In this document: piece after piece, positions 27,957 to 35,345 of the stretch
Layout of the letters: the number at the start of each line of letters is the position of its first letter
Numbering within the stretch: the first letter of the stretch is position 1
From: Methylobacterium sp. C25
GTDB lineage: Bacteria > Pseudomonadota > Alphaproteobacteria > Rhizobiales > Beijerinckiaceae
Length of the DNA: 64,000 nucleotides
NCBI RefSeq assembly: GCF_021352225.1
Contig: NZ_JAAUVI010000002.1
Span: forward strand, 1 to 64,000
Direction: 5' to 3'
Notes under the pieces: generated by a model
Database searches by the model: none
The model's input: only the letters and a program-made list of their open reading frames with translations
Told to the model about the DNA's origin: nothing
Translations under genes and position numbers: made by a program

Positions 27957-29765
27957 ATGAAAACTCTGGCCATCGCGACTCTCGCTGCGTGTCTCGCCGT
28001 CAAGCTACCGGCTTCGGCAGGCGAGCCGATCCGGTGGATCCCTTGGAGCGCGGATCTGTTCTCCCGTGCGAAAGCGGAGAACAAGCTCGTCATCCTCGAT
28101 CTCGAAGCGGGCTGGTGCCACTGGTGCCACGTCATGGAGCAGCGGACCTACGGGGACGCCGATGTCTCGGGAATCATCGCGAAAGACTTCGTTGCGGTCC
28201 GGGCCGATCAGGACGCCAACCCGGATTTGTCGAGCCGCTATGGTGACTGGGGCTGGCCGGCAACAATCGTGTTCGCGCCCGACGGTACCGAGATCGCCAA
28301 GCTGCGCGGCTTTGTCGAGCCGGAGCGCATGGCGGCTCTTCTGAAGGCCGCCGTCGAGGACCCGACGCCGGGGCCATCTGTGAGCGAGGCGCTCAAGGTG
28401 GTGCCGGCCGAGAGCCACACGCTCGGCAAGGAACAGCTCACTGCGTTGAACGAGAGCTACGAAGAGGCCTGGGACGAGGAGAATGCCGGCTGGGGGCAGC
28501 CTCTGAAATACATCGACGCCGACAGCCTCGACCTCGCCATGGCCCGCGCCGAGACCGGCGACAAGACCGCCGAAGCCCGGGCGCGCCGCACCCTCGACAA
28601 GGGTCTGGCGCTGATTGATCCGGTCTGGGGCGGGGTCTACCAGTACTCGGACAAGCTCGACTGGTCGTCTCCCCACTTCGAAAAGATCATGTCGTTCCAG
28701 GCGCAGGACCTGCGCCAATACAGCCAGGCCTATGCCCGCTGGCACGACCCGAAATATCGCGACGCGGCGGCGAAGATCGCCGGCTATCTCACCGATTTCC
28801 TGAAGAGCCCCGAGGGCGCCTTCTACGTCAGCCAGGACGCGGATCTCAGCCACGAGGTCGACGGCCACGTCTATTACGCGCTGGGCGATGCCGAGCGCCG
28901 CGCCAAAGGGATGCCGCGGATCGACACGCATCTCTATGCCCGCGAGAACGGCTGGGCGATCGCCGGCCTCGTCGCCTATGCCAACGCCTTCGACGATGCT
29001 GCGGCGCTAAAGACCGCCGAGACGGCGGCGCGCTGGGTCCAGGCCAAGCGCGTCCTGCCCGGCGGCGGCTTCCGGCATGGGACGGAGGATCGCGGCGGTC
29101 CGTTCCTCGGCGATACGCTCGCCATGGGCCAGGCCTTCCTCGACCTCTATGCGGCGACGGGCGACCGCGCCTGGCTGGCCTCGGCGCAAGGGGCGGGGGG
29201 CTTCATCGCCAAGACCTTCAAGGACGAGGCGGGCGGCTTCACCGGTGCGGCCAAGGCCGAGGCCGATGGCCTCGCCAGGCCGCCGAAATCCCTCGACGAT
29301 CAGATCGCCGTCGCCCGCTTCCTGAACCTGCTGGCGCAATATACCGGAGCGGAGGGTGAGCGCGCGCTCGCACTCCATGCCATGCGCTACGTGGCGGGGG
29401 CCGTTACCGAGATCGAGCGCCCGCTTGCCGGTGCGCTGCTGGCGGACCGCGAACTCAATGCGGCACCGACGCACCTGACCGTGGTGGGTCCGAAGGGCGA
29501 TCCGGCCGCGCGCCAGCTCCAGGCTGCGGCTCGGGCGCTCCCGGCGGTCTACAAGCGTCTCGATTGGTGGGACCGCAGCGAGGGCCGGCTCACCAATCCC
29601 GACGTCGACTACCCGGAGCTCGACCAGCCCGCGGCCTTCGCCTGCAGCGGCCATCTCTGTTCGCTCCCCACCTTCACGGCCGCCGAGCTACAGACCGCCG
29701 TGGCTCAGATGGAGGAGCAGGACCGTGCCCGGGCGGCGAAGCGCGCGACGGCTCCGACCCGCTGA
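27957..29765 (+). CDS. DUF255 thioredoxin-fold protein (YyaL/SSP411 family), exported
   Basis: The 602-residue protein has a signal peptide (TLAIATLAACLAVKLPASAG), an N-terminal thioredoxin-like domain with the motif GWCHWCHVMEQRTY (Cys54, Cys57) and a long alpha-helical (six-hairpin glycosidase-like) region including YSQAYARWHDPKYRDAAAKI and SQDADLSHEVDGHVYYALGD. This is the YyaL/SPATA20 layout. Most relatives are cytoplasmic, so the leader is notable. A GTG at 27951 is closer to GGGG and could also start it. It is followed by bufA2 after 232 bases and preceded by the shared ECF-type promoter, suggesting a periplasmic thiol role. Confidence 0.85.
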   Translation: MKTLAIATLAACLAVKLPASAGEPIRWIPWSADLFSRAKAENKLVILDLEAGWCHWCHVMEQRTYGDADVSGIIAKDFVAVRADQDANPDLSSRYGDWGWPATIVFAPDGTEIAKLRGFVEPERMAALLKAAVEDPTPGPSVSEALKVVPAESHTLGKEQLTALNESYEEAWDEENAGWGQPLKYIDADSLDLAMARAETGDKTAEARARRTLDKGLALIDPVWGGVYQYSDKLDWSSPHFEKIMSFQAQDLRQYSQAYARWHDPKYRDAAAKIAGYLTDFLKSPEGAFYVSQDADLSHEVDGHVYYALGDAERRAKGMPRIDTHLYARENGWAIAGLVAYANAFDDAAALKTAETAARWVQAKRVLPGGGFRHGTEDRGGPFLGDTLAMGQAFLDLYAATGDRAWLASAQGAGGFIAKTFKDEAGGFTGAAKAEADGLARPPKSLDDQIAVARFLNLLAQYTGAEGERALALHAMRYVAGAVTEIERPLAGALLADRELNAAPTHLTVVGPKGDPAARQLQAAARALPAVYKRLDWWDRSEGRLTNPDVDYPELDQPAAFACSGHLCSLPTFTAAELQTAVAQMEEQDRARAAKRATAPTR

Positions 29766-29797
29766 ATCAACGCCGCGGAGAATATTTCGGCCGCGTC

Positions 29798-29824
29798 TGT
29801 AACTTTTCGGAGACCCACCTCGTA
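29798..29824 (+). promoter_or_regulatory. Candidate ECF promoter of the bufferin operon
   Basis: TGTAAC at 29798-29803, 17-base spacer starting TTTTCGGAGA, and CGTA at 29821-29824. It matches the elements before the DUF255 and thioredoxin genes. The predicted leader to bufA2 is long, about 165 bases. Confidence 0.62.
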
Positions 29825-29997
29825 AGGGCTGTTGAACGGGTGGAAGAATTCTTCGGACCTCGGGCCATCGCGCCAGGGATCGGAGGTTCGGACCGGTTCG
29901 ATCAACCGTGCTGCAACACCGAAGAGCGTCGCCGCCAGAGGGGGCACCGATCTTCACCGAAGACGGCACGACAACGACCCAAGAGAGGACAACCACG

Positions 29998-30252
29998 ATG
30001 AAGATGAACGCCAAGTCCGGTGTCGCCACCGCCGCCGCCACGCTGTTCCTCGCCGGCGTCGCCATGACCCCCGTCGCCTACGCCAAGTCCGCCAAGGGCC
30101 ACTGCCAGGGCGCGAATGCCTGCAAGGGCCAGGGCGCCTGCAAGACCGCTCAGAACGCCTGCAAGGGCCAGAACGCCTGCAAGGGCCAGGGCTTCACGAT
30201 GTCGTCCAAGGGCGCTTGCGCCAAGGCCGGCGGCGAGTTCTCGAAGGGCTGA
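29998..30252 (+). CDS. bufA2: BufA2-family bufferin precursor peptide (RiPP copper metallophore)
   Basis: The 84-residue precursor has a signal peptide (GVATAAATLFLAGVAMTPVAYA) and a core with six cysteines (36, 42, 48, 55, 61, 74) in repeated ACKGQ/ACKTA units, e.g. NACKGQGACKTAQNACKGQ. Bufferins are ribosomally made peptides whose cysteines are modified in the cytoplasm by an MNIO enzyme and which bind copper in the periplasm. The MNIO (bufB) and DUF2063 (bufC) genes follow directly. GAGGAC stands upstream of the ATG. The copper role is known for the family; here it is inferred. The presence of an ECF-type promoter and a hairpin after the gene suggests high, regulated expression. Confidence 0.9.
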   Translation: MKMNAKSGVATAAATLFLAGVAMTPVAYAKSAKGHCQGANACKGQGACKTAQNACKGQNACKGQGFTMSSKGACAKAGGEFSKG

Positions 30253-30265
30253 TCCCTGTCTTTAA

Positions 30266-30288
30266 GGTCCGGCGGTTTCCGCCGGACC
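30266..30288 (+). promoter_or_regulatory. Hairpin between bufA2 and bufB (attenuator or mRNA stabiliser)
   Basis: GGTCCGGCGG and CCGCCGGACC form a perfect 10-bp stem with a TTT loop, 14 bases after the bufA2 stop. No U-run follows, so full termination is unlikely. Such a stem could cut read-through or protect the upstream message, making more precursor than enzyme. Confidence 0.6.
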
Positions 30289-30391
30289 TCCTCGATCCTG
30301 CGGCCGGATCACCCTGGTCCTTCCGCGAACGGGCTTGACGAACGAGGCCGGGCCTCCGAGCGTCACCCCTCGACACGACAGGGCTCCGATC

Positions 30392-31330
30392 ATGATGCTG
30401 AACGACCCGACGCCCGTCCCCGACGGCGAGGCTCGATCCGTCACCGAGCACCAAAGCTCCGACACCGCTGCCGCCAAGCCCGACTTCCTCGGCTTCGGCC
30501 TCGGGCTGCGCGCCCAGCACTACACCGACATCCTCGACGGCGACCCGCCGATCGACTGGTTCGAGGTGATCAGCGAGAACTACATGATCCCGGGCGGGCG
30601 CCCGCTGCAGATCCTCGACCGAATCCGCGCACGCTTCCCCGTGGTGATGCACGGCGTCTCTCTCTCGATCGCCTCCACCGCCCCGCCGGACTACGATTAC
30701 CTGAAGAACCTCAAGGCCCTGGCGCAGCGCGTCGAGCCGAAATGGATCTCGGACCACCTCTGCTGGACCGGTGTCCACGGCAAGAACCTGCACGACCTGC
30801 TGCCGATCGCTTACACGCGGGAGTCGCTCGACCACGTCGCGAGCCGGGTCCATCTCGTGCAGGATTATCTCGGCCGGGCGCTGACGCTCGAGAACGTCTC
30901 GACCTACGTGCAATTCGCCAATTCCGAGATGACGGAGTGGGAGTTCATCTCCGAGCTCTCGCGCCGGACCGGCTGCTGGCTGCTGTTCGACGTCAACAAC
31001 GTCTACGTCTCGGCCTTCAACCACGGCTACGACCCCTACGTATTCCTGGAGGGCATTCCGCGAGATCGCGTCGTGCAGTTCCACATGGCCGGCCACAGCC
31101 ACATGGGCACGCACATCATCGATACGCACGACCAGCCGGTTTGCGACGACGTCTGGGATCTCTACCGGGCAGCGCTGAGGCGCTTCGGGCCGGTATCGAC
31201 CATCATCGAGCGCGACGACAACATCCCGCCCCTCGACGAACTGCTGGTCGAGATGGAGCAGACCCGCACCGTCGCCGGCGAGATCCTGGGAGATGCCGCC
31301 ATTCCGCTAGGCCGGAAGCTCCACGGATGA
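30392..31330 (+). CDS. bufB: MNIO-family (DUF692) bufferin maturase
   Basis: The 312-residue protein has DUF692/MNIO blocks: GFGLGLRAQHYTDIL, WFEVISENYMIPGGRPLQIL, VVMHGVSLSIAS, KWISDHLCWTGVHGKN, TLENVSTYVQFA, LLFDVNNVYVSAFNHGYDP, VVQFHMAGHSHMGTHIID and STIIERDDNIPP. The His, Asp and Glu residues in these are the iron ligands of the TIM-barrel enzymes that convert peptide cysteines to heterocycles. ATG at 30392 (or 30395) is preferred to the upstream TTG, which has no ribosome site. It follows bufA2 and overlaps bufC (ATGA), as in known bufferin operons. Confidence 0.93.
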   Translation: MMLNDPTPVPDGEARSVTEHQSSDTAAAKPDFLGFGLGLRAQHYTDILDGDPPIDWFEVISENYMIPGGRPLQILDRIRARFPVVMHGVSLSIASTAPPDYDYLKNLKALAQRVEPKWISDHLCWTGVHGKNLHDLLPIAYTRESLDHVASRVHLVQDYLGRALTLENVSTYVQFANSEMTEWEFISELSRRTGCWLLFDVNNVYVSAFNHGYDPYVFLEGIPRDRVVQFHMAGHSHMGTHIIDTHDQPVCDDVWDLYRAALRRFGPVSTIIERDDNIPPLDELLVEMEQTRTVAGEILGDAAIPLGRKLHG

Positions 31331-32112
31331 GCGACTTCGCGCGCCAGCAGGCTGACTTCCAGCGGGCGATCCTGGAAGGCGACGAGGGCGTGCTCGCCGA
31401 GCTCCTCGACAGCGACAAGGAGAAGCGGGACACCCTCTTTGCCGTCTATCGCCACGCGTATAGCGCCCGGCTCGTCGAGGCGATGCGGGTCGAGAACCCG
31501 CTGCTGCACGCCTATCTCGGCGACGACACCTTCGACGACATGGCCCGCGCCTATGTCGCGGCCCGTCCCTCGCGACATCCAAATCTGCGCTGGTTCTGCC
31601 AGGGCCTGCCCGAATTCCTCGCCCGTACGGAGCCCTACCGCGAATATCCGGCTATCGCCGAGCTGTCGGCAATCGAGACGGCACTGTCGGATGCCTTCGA
31701 TGCACCGGATGGAACGGTGCTGTCCTTCGAGGATTTTGGCGACGTTGCCCCGGATTCCTTCAAGGACCTCGTCTTCGAGGCTCATCCGAGCGCGCGCCGT
31801 CTTAACCTGAAGACCAACGCGTTCGCGATCTGGGACGCGCTCAGGGACGAGACCCCGCCGCCCGAGGTCGAGCTTCCGTGCAAGACCGAGCGCCTGATCG
31901 TCTGGCGCGAGGAGCTGACGGCGATGGTCCGCGCGATGACGGCCGAAGAAGCGATGATGTGGGATGAAGCCTGCGCCGAGGTACCGTTCGGGGTCCTCTG
32001 CGAGATGGCCGCGACCTACGACGATCCTGAGAACGCTGCAGGCCGCGCTGCGGGCTACCTGCAGGGCTGGGTCGGCGCCGGCATGCTCGGCGACTTCACG
32101 ATCGGTAGCTGA
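31327..32112 (+). CDS. bufC: BufC/HvfC-family (DUF2063) maturation partner
   Basis: The 261-residue protein starts MSDFARQQADFQRAI and contains the DUF2063 DNA-binding-like helical domain (LFAVYRHAYSARLVEAMRVE, LLHAYLGDDTFDDMARAYVA, RPSRHPNLRWFCQGLPEFLA). Partner proteins of this type present the precursor to the MNIO enzyme. The ATG overlaps the bufB stop, so the two are coupled. C-terminal residues 180-261 (IVWREELTAMVRAM, EEAMMWDEACAEVPFGVLCE) form a second helical part typical of HvfC/BufC. Confidence 0.92.
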   Translation: MSDFARQQADFQRAILEGDEGVLAELLDSDKEKRDTLFAVYRHAYSARLVEAMRVENPLLHAYLGDDTFDDMARAYVAARPSRHPNLRWFCQGLPEFLARTEPYREYPAIAELSAIETALSDAFDAPDGTVLSFEDFGDVAPDSFKDLVFEAHPSARRLNLKTNAFAIWDALRDETPPPEVELPCKTERLIVWREELTAMVRAMTAEEAMMWDEACAEVPFGVLCEMAATYDDPENAAGRAAGYLQGWVGAGMLGDFTIGS

Positions 32113-32136
32113 GGCCGGCATTGCGGGCGAGAGACG

Positions 32137-33126
32137 ATGGCGCAGCTCAAGCCGACCCGGACCGCCTTCCTGCTCGGTGGTGCCGCCGCGCTGCTCGCCA
32201 CATCAATTGCGCGCAGCGTTGGCACCGGCTCGGAATTCCTGTCGGGAGAGGGCATGCCCTATGGCGCTTTCGATCGGCTGCCTAAGACTGATCTTCCCGT
32301 GGCGGGCGGGACCATCCATGTCGGGCTTGCGCCGGGTACGCTGTCCCTGCAGCGCCAGGAGATCATGGGCTGGGTCGCCCGTTCCGCCCGAGCCGTCAGC
32401 ATGTACTACGGACGCTTCCCCGTCGCCTCGCTGCGGCTGTTGATCGTGCCCGTAGGCGGCGACGGCGTTCGTGGCGGAACAACCTGGGGTTATCGCGGTG
32501 CGGCGATCCGGATGCTTCTCGGCAGCGCGGCCGAGACTGCTGATTTGTCCCGTGATTGGATGATGGTGCACGAAATGGTGCACACCGCACTGCCCGACAT
32601 GAATTCGCGCTCGAACTGGCTGTCGGAGGGGCTCGCCGTCTACGTCGAGCCGATCGCCAGAACGCAGGCCGGCGACCTCACTCCAGAAAAGATCTGGGCA
32701 GACATGGTCCGCGACATGCCGTTAGGCCTACCCGGCGGCGGCGACGGCGGTCTCGAAGGTACCCAGAGTTGGGGGCGTACCTACTGGGGCGGTGCGATCT
32801 TCTGCCTCCTCGCGGATATTGGAATCCGCAAAGGCACGGGAAATCGCCTTGGACTGCGCGAGGCGATGCGCGGTGTGCTGGCGGCCGGTGGAAACCACGA
32901 GGTCGACTGGCCGATCCGACGAATTCTCGCGACAGCGGACAAGACGGTAGGCGGAAGCGTGCTCGCCGGCCTCTACGATACAATGGGCAATCGACCGGCG
33001 ATGCCGGATCTGTTTGGCCTGTGGCGCGATCTCGGCATTCGCCAAACCGATGACGGCGTGAGCTTCGATGACAACGCTCCGCTCGCGGCGGTCCGCAAAG
33101 CCATCACTGCGCGTGGAGGAGCGTGA
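32137..33126 (+). CDS. Putative membrane-anchored zinc metallopeptidase in the bufferin operon
   Basis: The product has 329 residues with an N-terminal hydrophobic segment (AFLLGGAAALLATSIA). The gluzincin-like motif HEMVH (145-149) occurs in WMMVHEMVHTALP and Glu164 in NWLSEGLAVYVEP is a plausible third metal ligand (14 residues between). It starts 24 bases after bufC, in the same direction, and has no internal promoter motif, so it is probably co-transcribed. No family name is certain. It might trim the bufferin or damaged envelope proteins; both are guesses from position and motif. Confidence 0.75.
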   Translation: MAQLKPTRTAFLLGGAAALLATSIARSVGTGSEFLSGEGMPYGAFDRLPKTDLPVAGGTIHVGLAPGTLSLQRQEIMGWVARSARAVSMYYGRFPVASLRLLIVPVGGDGVRGGTTWGYRGAAIRMLLGSAAETADLSRDWMMVHEMVHTALPDMNSRSNWLSEGLAVYVEPIARTQAGDLTPEKIWADMVRDMPLGLPGGGDGGLEGTQSWGRTYWGGAIFCLLADIGIRKGTGNRLGLREAMRGVLAAGGNHEVDWPIRRILATADKTVGGSVLAGLYDTMGNRPAMPDLFGLWRDLGIRQTDDGVSFDDNAPLAAVRKAITARGGA

Positions 33127-33161
33127 CCTCGCGCGCCTAGCGATCACGAGATCGCGAGACG

Positions 33162-33188
33162 TGTAACGAAGGCGTCTCCGTCACCGTA
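33162..33188 (+). promoter_or_regulatory. Candidate ECF promoter of the thioredoxin-ccdA unit
   Basis: TGTAAC at 33162-33167, 17-base spacer, CGTA at 33185-33188. It has the same hexamer and spacing as the elements at 27892 and 29798, and lies about 40 bases before the start codon. Confidence 0.62.
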
Positions 33189-33228
33189 CTCGCTCGAAAC
33201 ACTCGATCTGACACGCGGAGCCTCCACC

Positions 33229-33636
33229 ATGCGCACCTGTCGCCCCGTCTCGCTTGCCGTCGCCACGTGCCTGGCCTTGTCTGCGTCGCTGTTCGGCGCG
33301 AACTCCGGCTGGGCCGTCGAGCGAATGGCCTTCACTCCGGCCGCGCTGGCGGCTGCGAAATCCTCGGGCAAGCCCGTGCTGATTGATGTCTCGGCCCCTT
33401 GGTGCCCCACCTGCAAGGCACAGAAACCGATCCTATCGGAACTGTATGCCGACCCAGCCTACAAGGACCTCGTCGTCTTCGATGTCGACTTCGACAGCCA
33501 AAAGCCGGCACTGAAAGCGCTTCGCGTGACTTCTCAGAGCACCCTGATCGTCTATCGCGGCGGTCGTGAAGCCGGGCGCTCGACCGGTGACACCAGAAAG
33601 AGCAGCATCAAGGCCCTTATCGATAAAGCGATCTAA
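33229..33636 (+). CDS. Periplasmic thioredoxin-like protein
   Basis: The 135-residue protein has a signal peptide (VSLAVATCLALSASLFGANS) and a thioredoxin fold with redox motif APWCPTCKAQKPIL (Cys59, Cys62). The CPTC pair is like that of the DsbD C-terminal domain. Its neighbour CcdA is the membrane electron carrier that would keep it reduced, so together they can act as a split DsbD. It has its own TGYAAC-N17-CGTA promoter candidate, placing it with the bufferin genes. A role in reducing periplasmic cysteines during copper stress is inferred. Confidence 0.88.
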   Translation: MRTCRPVSLAVATCLALSASLFGANSGWAVERMAFTPAALAAAKSSGKPVLIDVSAPWCPTCKAQKPILSELYADPAYKDLVVFDVDFDSQKPALKALRVTSQSTLIVYRGGREAGRSTGDTRKSSIKALIDKAI

Positions 33637-33670
33637 TCGCGGGCGGCAACATGCCGGGAGGAGCGCGTTC

Positions 33671-34390
33671 ATGATCGGCACGGTCGGCCTCGCCATACTC
33701 GCAGGGCTGCTTTCGACGCTGTCGCCCTGCGTGTTACCGCTCGTCCCGATCGTGCTCGGCACGGCGGCTTCCGAGCATCGCTTTGGTCCGGTGGCGTTGG
33801 CAGCGGGCCTTGCCCTGTCCTTCACGGCGATCGGCCTGTTCGTGGCAACGGCCGGCTTCGCGCTCGGCCTCGACGGCGACCTGTTTCGTCAGGTCGGGGC
33901 CGTGCTGATGATCGGGCTAGGTGTCGTCTTGATGCTGTCGCGGCTCCAGATGCGGTTCGCAACCGCTGCCGGACCGATCGGAAACTGGGCGGAGGAACGT
34001 TTCGGTGGCTTCTCGACCTCCGGCCTGAGCGGACAATTCGGGGTTGGACTGTTGCTTGGCGCAGCGTGGAGCCCCTGCGTCGGGCCGACACTGGGCGCCG
34101 CTTCGCTCCTGGCCGCACGTGGTGAAAACCTCGCCAGCGTCGCTTTGACCATGCTGGCCTTCGGCATTGGTGCGGCGGCTCCGCTTGCCGTGCTTGGGTT
34201 AGCGTCCCGCGAGGCGCTGCTGCGTTGGCGCGGCAACCTCGCGACCACCGGGAAGTTCATGAAGTCTGCGATGGGTGTCGTTCTCGTGACGCTTGGCCTG
34301 GTCGTCCTGGTCGGCATCGATAAGAAGGTCGAAGCGTGGGCCGTCGACGTCGCCCCGGATTGGCTTACTGCGCTCACGACGCGGTACTGA
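33671..34390 (+). CDS. ccdA: CcdA/DsbD-type thiol-electron membrane transporter
   Basis: The 239-residue, six-helix membrane protein has the two redox cysteines of the family: Cys20 in LLSTLSPCVLPLVP and Cys136 in AAWSPCVGPTLG, each followed by the conserved proline. It carries electrons from cytoplasmic thioredoxin to periplasmic thiol proteins. GGAGG lies 9 bases before the ATG at 33671; it is 35 bases after the thioredoxin gene and so in its operon. It could serve cytochrome c maturation instead, but no ccm genes are nearby. Confidence 0.9.
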   Translation: MIGTVGLAILAGLLSTLSPCVLPLVPIVLGTAASEHRFGPVALAAGLALSFTAIGLFVATAGFALGLDGDLFRQVGAVLMIGLGVVLMLSRLQMRFATAAGPIGNWAEERFGGFSTSGLSGQFGVGLLLGAAWSPCVGPTLGAASLLAARGENLASVALTMLAFGIGAAAPLAVLGLASREALLRWRGNLATTGKFMKSAMGVVLVTLGLVVLVGIDKKVEAWAVDVAPDWLTALTTRY

Positions 34391-34579
34391 AGGACGCCGG
34401 CTCGGGGCCGCCGCATCAGCATGGATCGGGATTGCCTTCGGTGTTGGGCAAACGTGAACGTCGGATTTGCGGTTGAAGTGGCCGGAAACGACCATTCGGC
34501 TATCGGCCATCCCCTGCTTCGAACGCGCTGCCATCGTTTTTCATCTCGCTGCCGGCGCGGGCCGGCTGGTAGAACGACG

Positions 34580-35212
34580 ATGGGACATTCGGAAAATGAT
34601 CCGGTCTTCAAAGATCGCCGAGCATGGAACGCGGGCCGCAAGCTCGGCGCCAAGCGTGCTCTTAAACCGCACCAGGTCTGGGCGATCCGCTTCTGGCTCG
34701 ATCGCGAACAACGCGTGCGGGATCGTGCGATGTTCGACTTGGCGATCGACAGCAAGCTCCGAGGCTGCGATCTCGTCAAACTCAGGATCGGCGATGTCGT
34801 AAGCGGCGGTCGTGTCCGCGCACGCGCCATCCTCGTCCAGCGCAAGACGGGCCAACCCGTACAATTTGAAATTCTCGAACCGGCCCGCACGAGCGTCCTG
34901 ACTTGGCTGGAATGCCGAGGCGGCGCACTCGACGACTACGCGTTTCCAAGCCGGTTCGATCGCACGGACCACATCAGCACACGGCAGTACGCCCGCTTGG
35001 TCGGCGAGTGGGTGACGGGCATCGGCTTGCGACGTGAGGGCTACGGCACGCACTCGCTGCGGCGGACGAAGGCCTCGCTGATCTACAAGCGGACCGGCAA
35101 CCTGCGCGCGGTGCAAATCCTCCTCGGCCACACCAATATTGAGAGCACAGGGCGCTACCTCGGTGTTGACGTCGAAGCTGCTCTCACCCTGGCCGAGGCG
35201 ACCGAGATCTGA
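34580..35212 (+). CDS. Tyrosine recombinase/integrase, short form
   Basis: The 210-residue protein has the catalytic set of a tyrosine recombinase: Arg in LRGCDLVKLRIGDV, HSLRRTKASLIY (His-x-x-Arg), LLGHTNIESTGRYLGVD (His/Tyr). The usual N-terminal arm-binding domain is lacking, as in small integrases common in Methylobacterium plasmids and islands. No cargo gene with clear linkage lies next to it. A perfect 14-bp inverted repeat follows the stop by 2 bases. The start at 34580 is preferred since upstream codons show no coding character; the ribosome site is weak. Confidence 0.8.
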   Translation: MGHSENDPVFKDRRAWNAGRKLGAKRALKPHQVWAIRFWLDREQRVRDRAMFDLAIDSKLRGCDLVKLRIGDVVSGGRVRARAILVQRKTGQPVQFEILEPARTSVLTWLECRGGALDDYAFPSRFDRTDHISTRQYARLVGEWVTGIGLRREGYGTHSLRRTKASLIYKRTGNLRAVQILLGHTNIESTGRYLGVDVEAALTLAEATEI

Positions 35213-35214
35213 TG

Positions 35215-35248
35215 GAAGGCTCCTCGACGCTTGGGTCGAGGAGCCTTC
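35215..35248. terminator. Perfect stem-loop after the integrase gene
   Basis: GAAGGCTCCTCGAC and GTCGAGGAGCCTTC (14 bp each) flank a GCTTGG loop. No T-run follows on either strand. It may end the integrase message or be part of a recombination site. Confidence 0.5.
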
Positions 35249-35268
35249 AAAAACTAACAAGCGGGATC

Positions 35269-35322
35269 GCGCCCATCTCGGTCGTTTAATTTAAGCGATC
35301 CCCGAGTTTAGAGCGGACATTC
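35269..35322. repeat. Degenerate dispersed intergenic repeat
   Basis: GCGCCCATCTCGG at 35269-35281 and AGCGGACATT at 35312-35321 repeat the pair found at 1411-1463; a weaker form is near 44582-44613. All three copies are in gene-free DNA. Confidence 0.45.
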
Positions 35323-35345
35323 GTTTGGATTCCACTCTGGCATAG

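Noticed and set aside
30742..31326. Upstream extension of the bufC frame
   Set aside because: This part lies inside bufB in another frame and is Arg/Pro-rich; the ATG overlapping the bufB stop is the natural start.
34421..34579. N-terminal extension of the integrase
   Set aside because: The first 53 codons are Cys/Arg-rich with no coding character and no ribosome site.
35215..35248. Intrinsic terminator with poly-T for the GMC oxidoreductase or integrase gene
   Set aside because: The stem is perfect but neither side has a T-run after it, so a standard rho-independent terminator is not supported; kept as a stem-loop of uncertain role.
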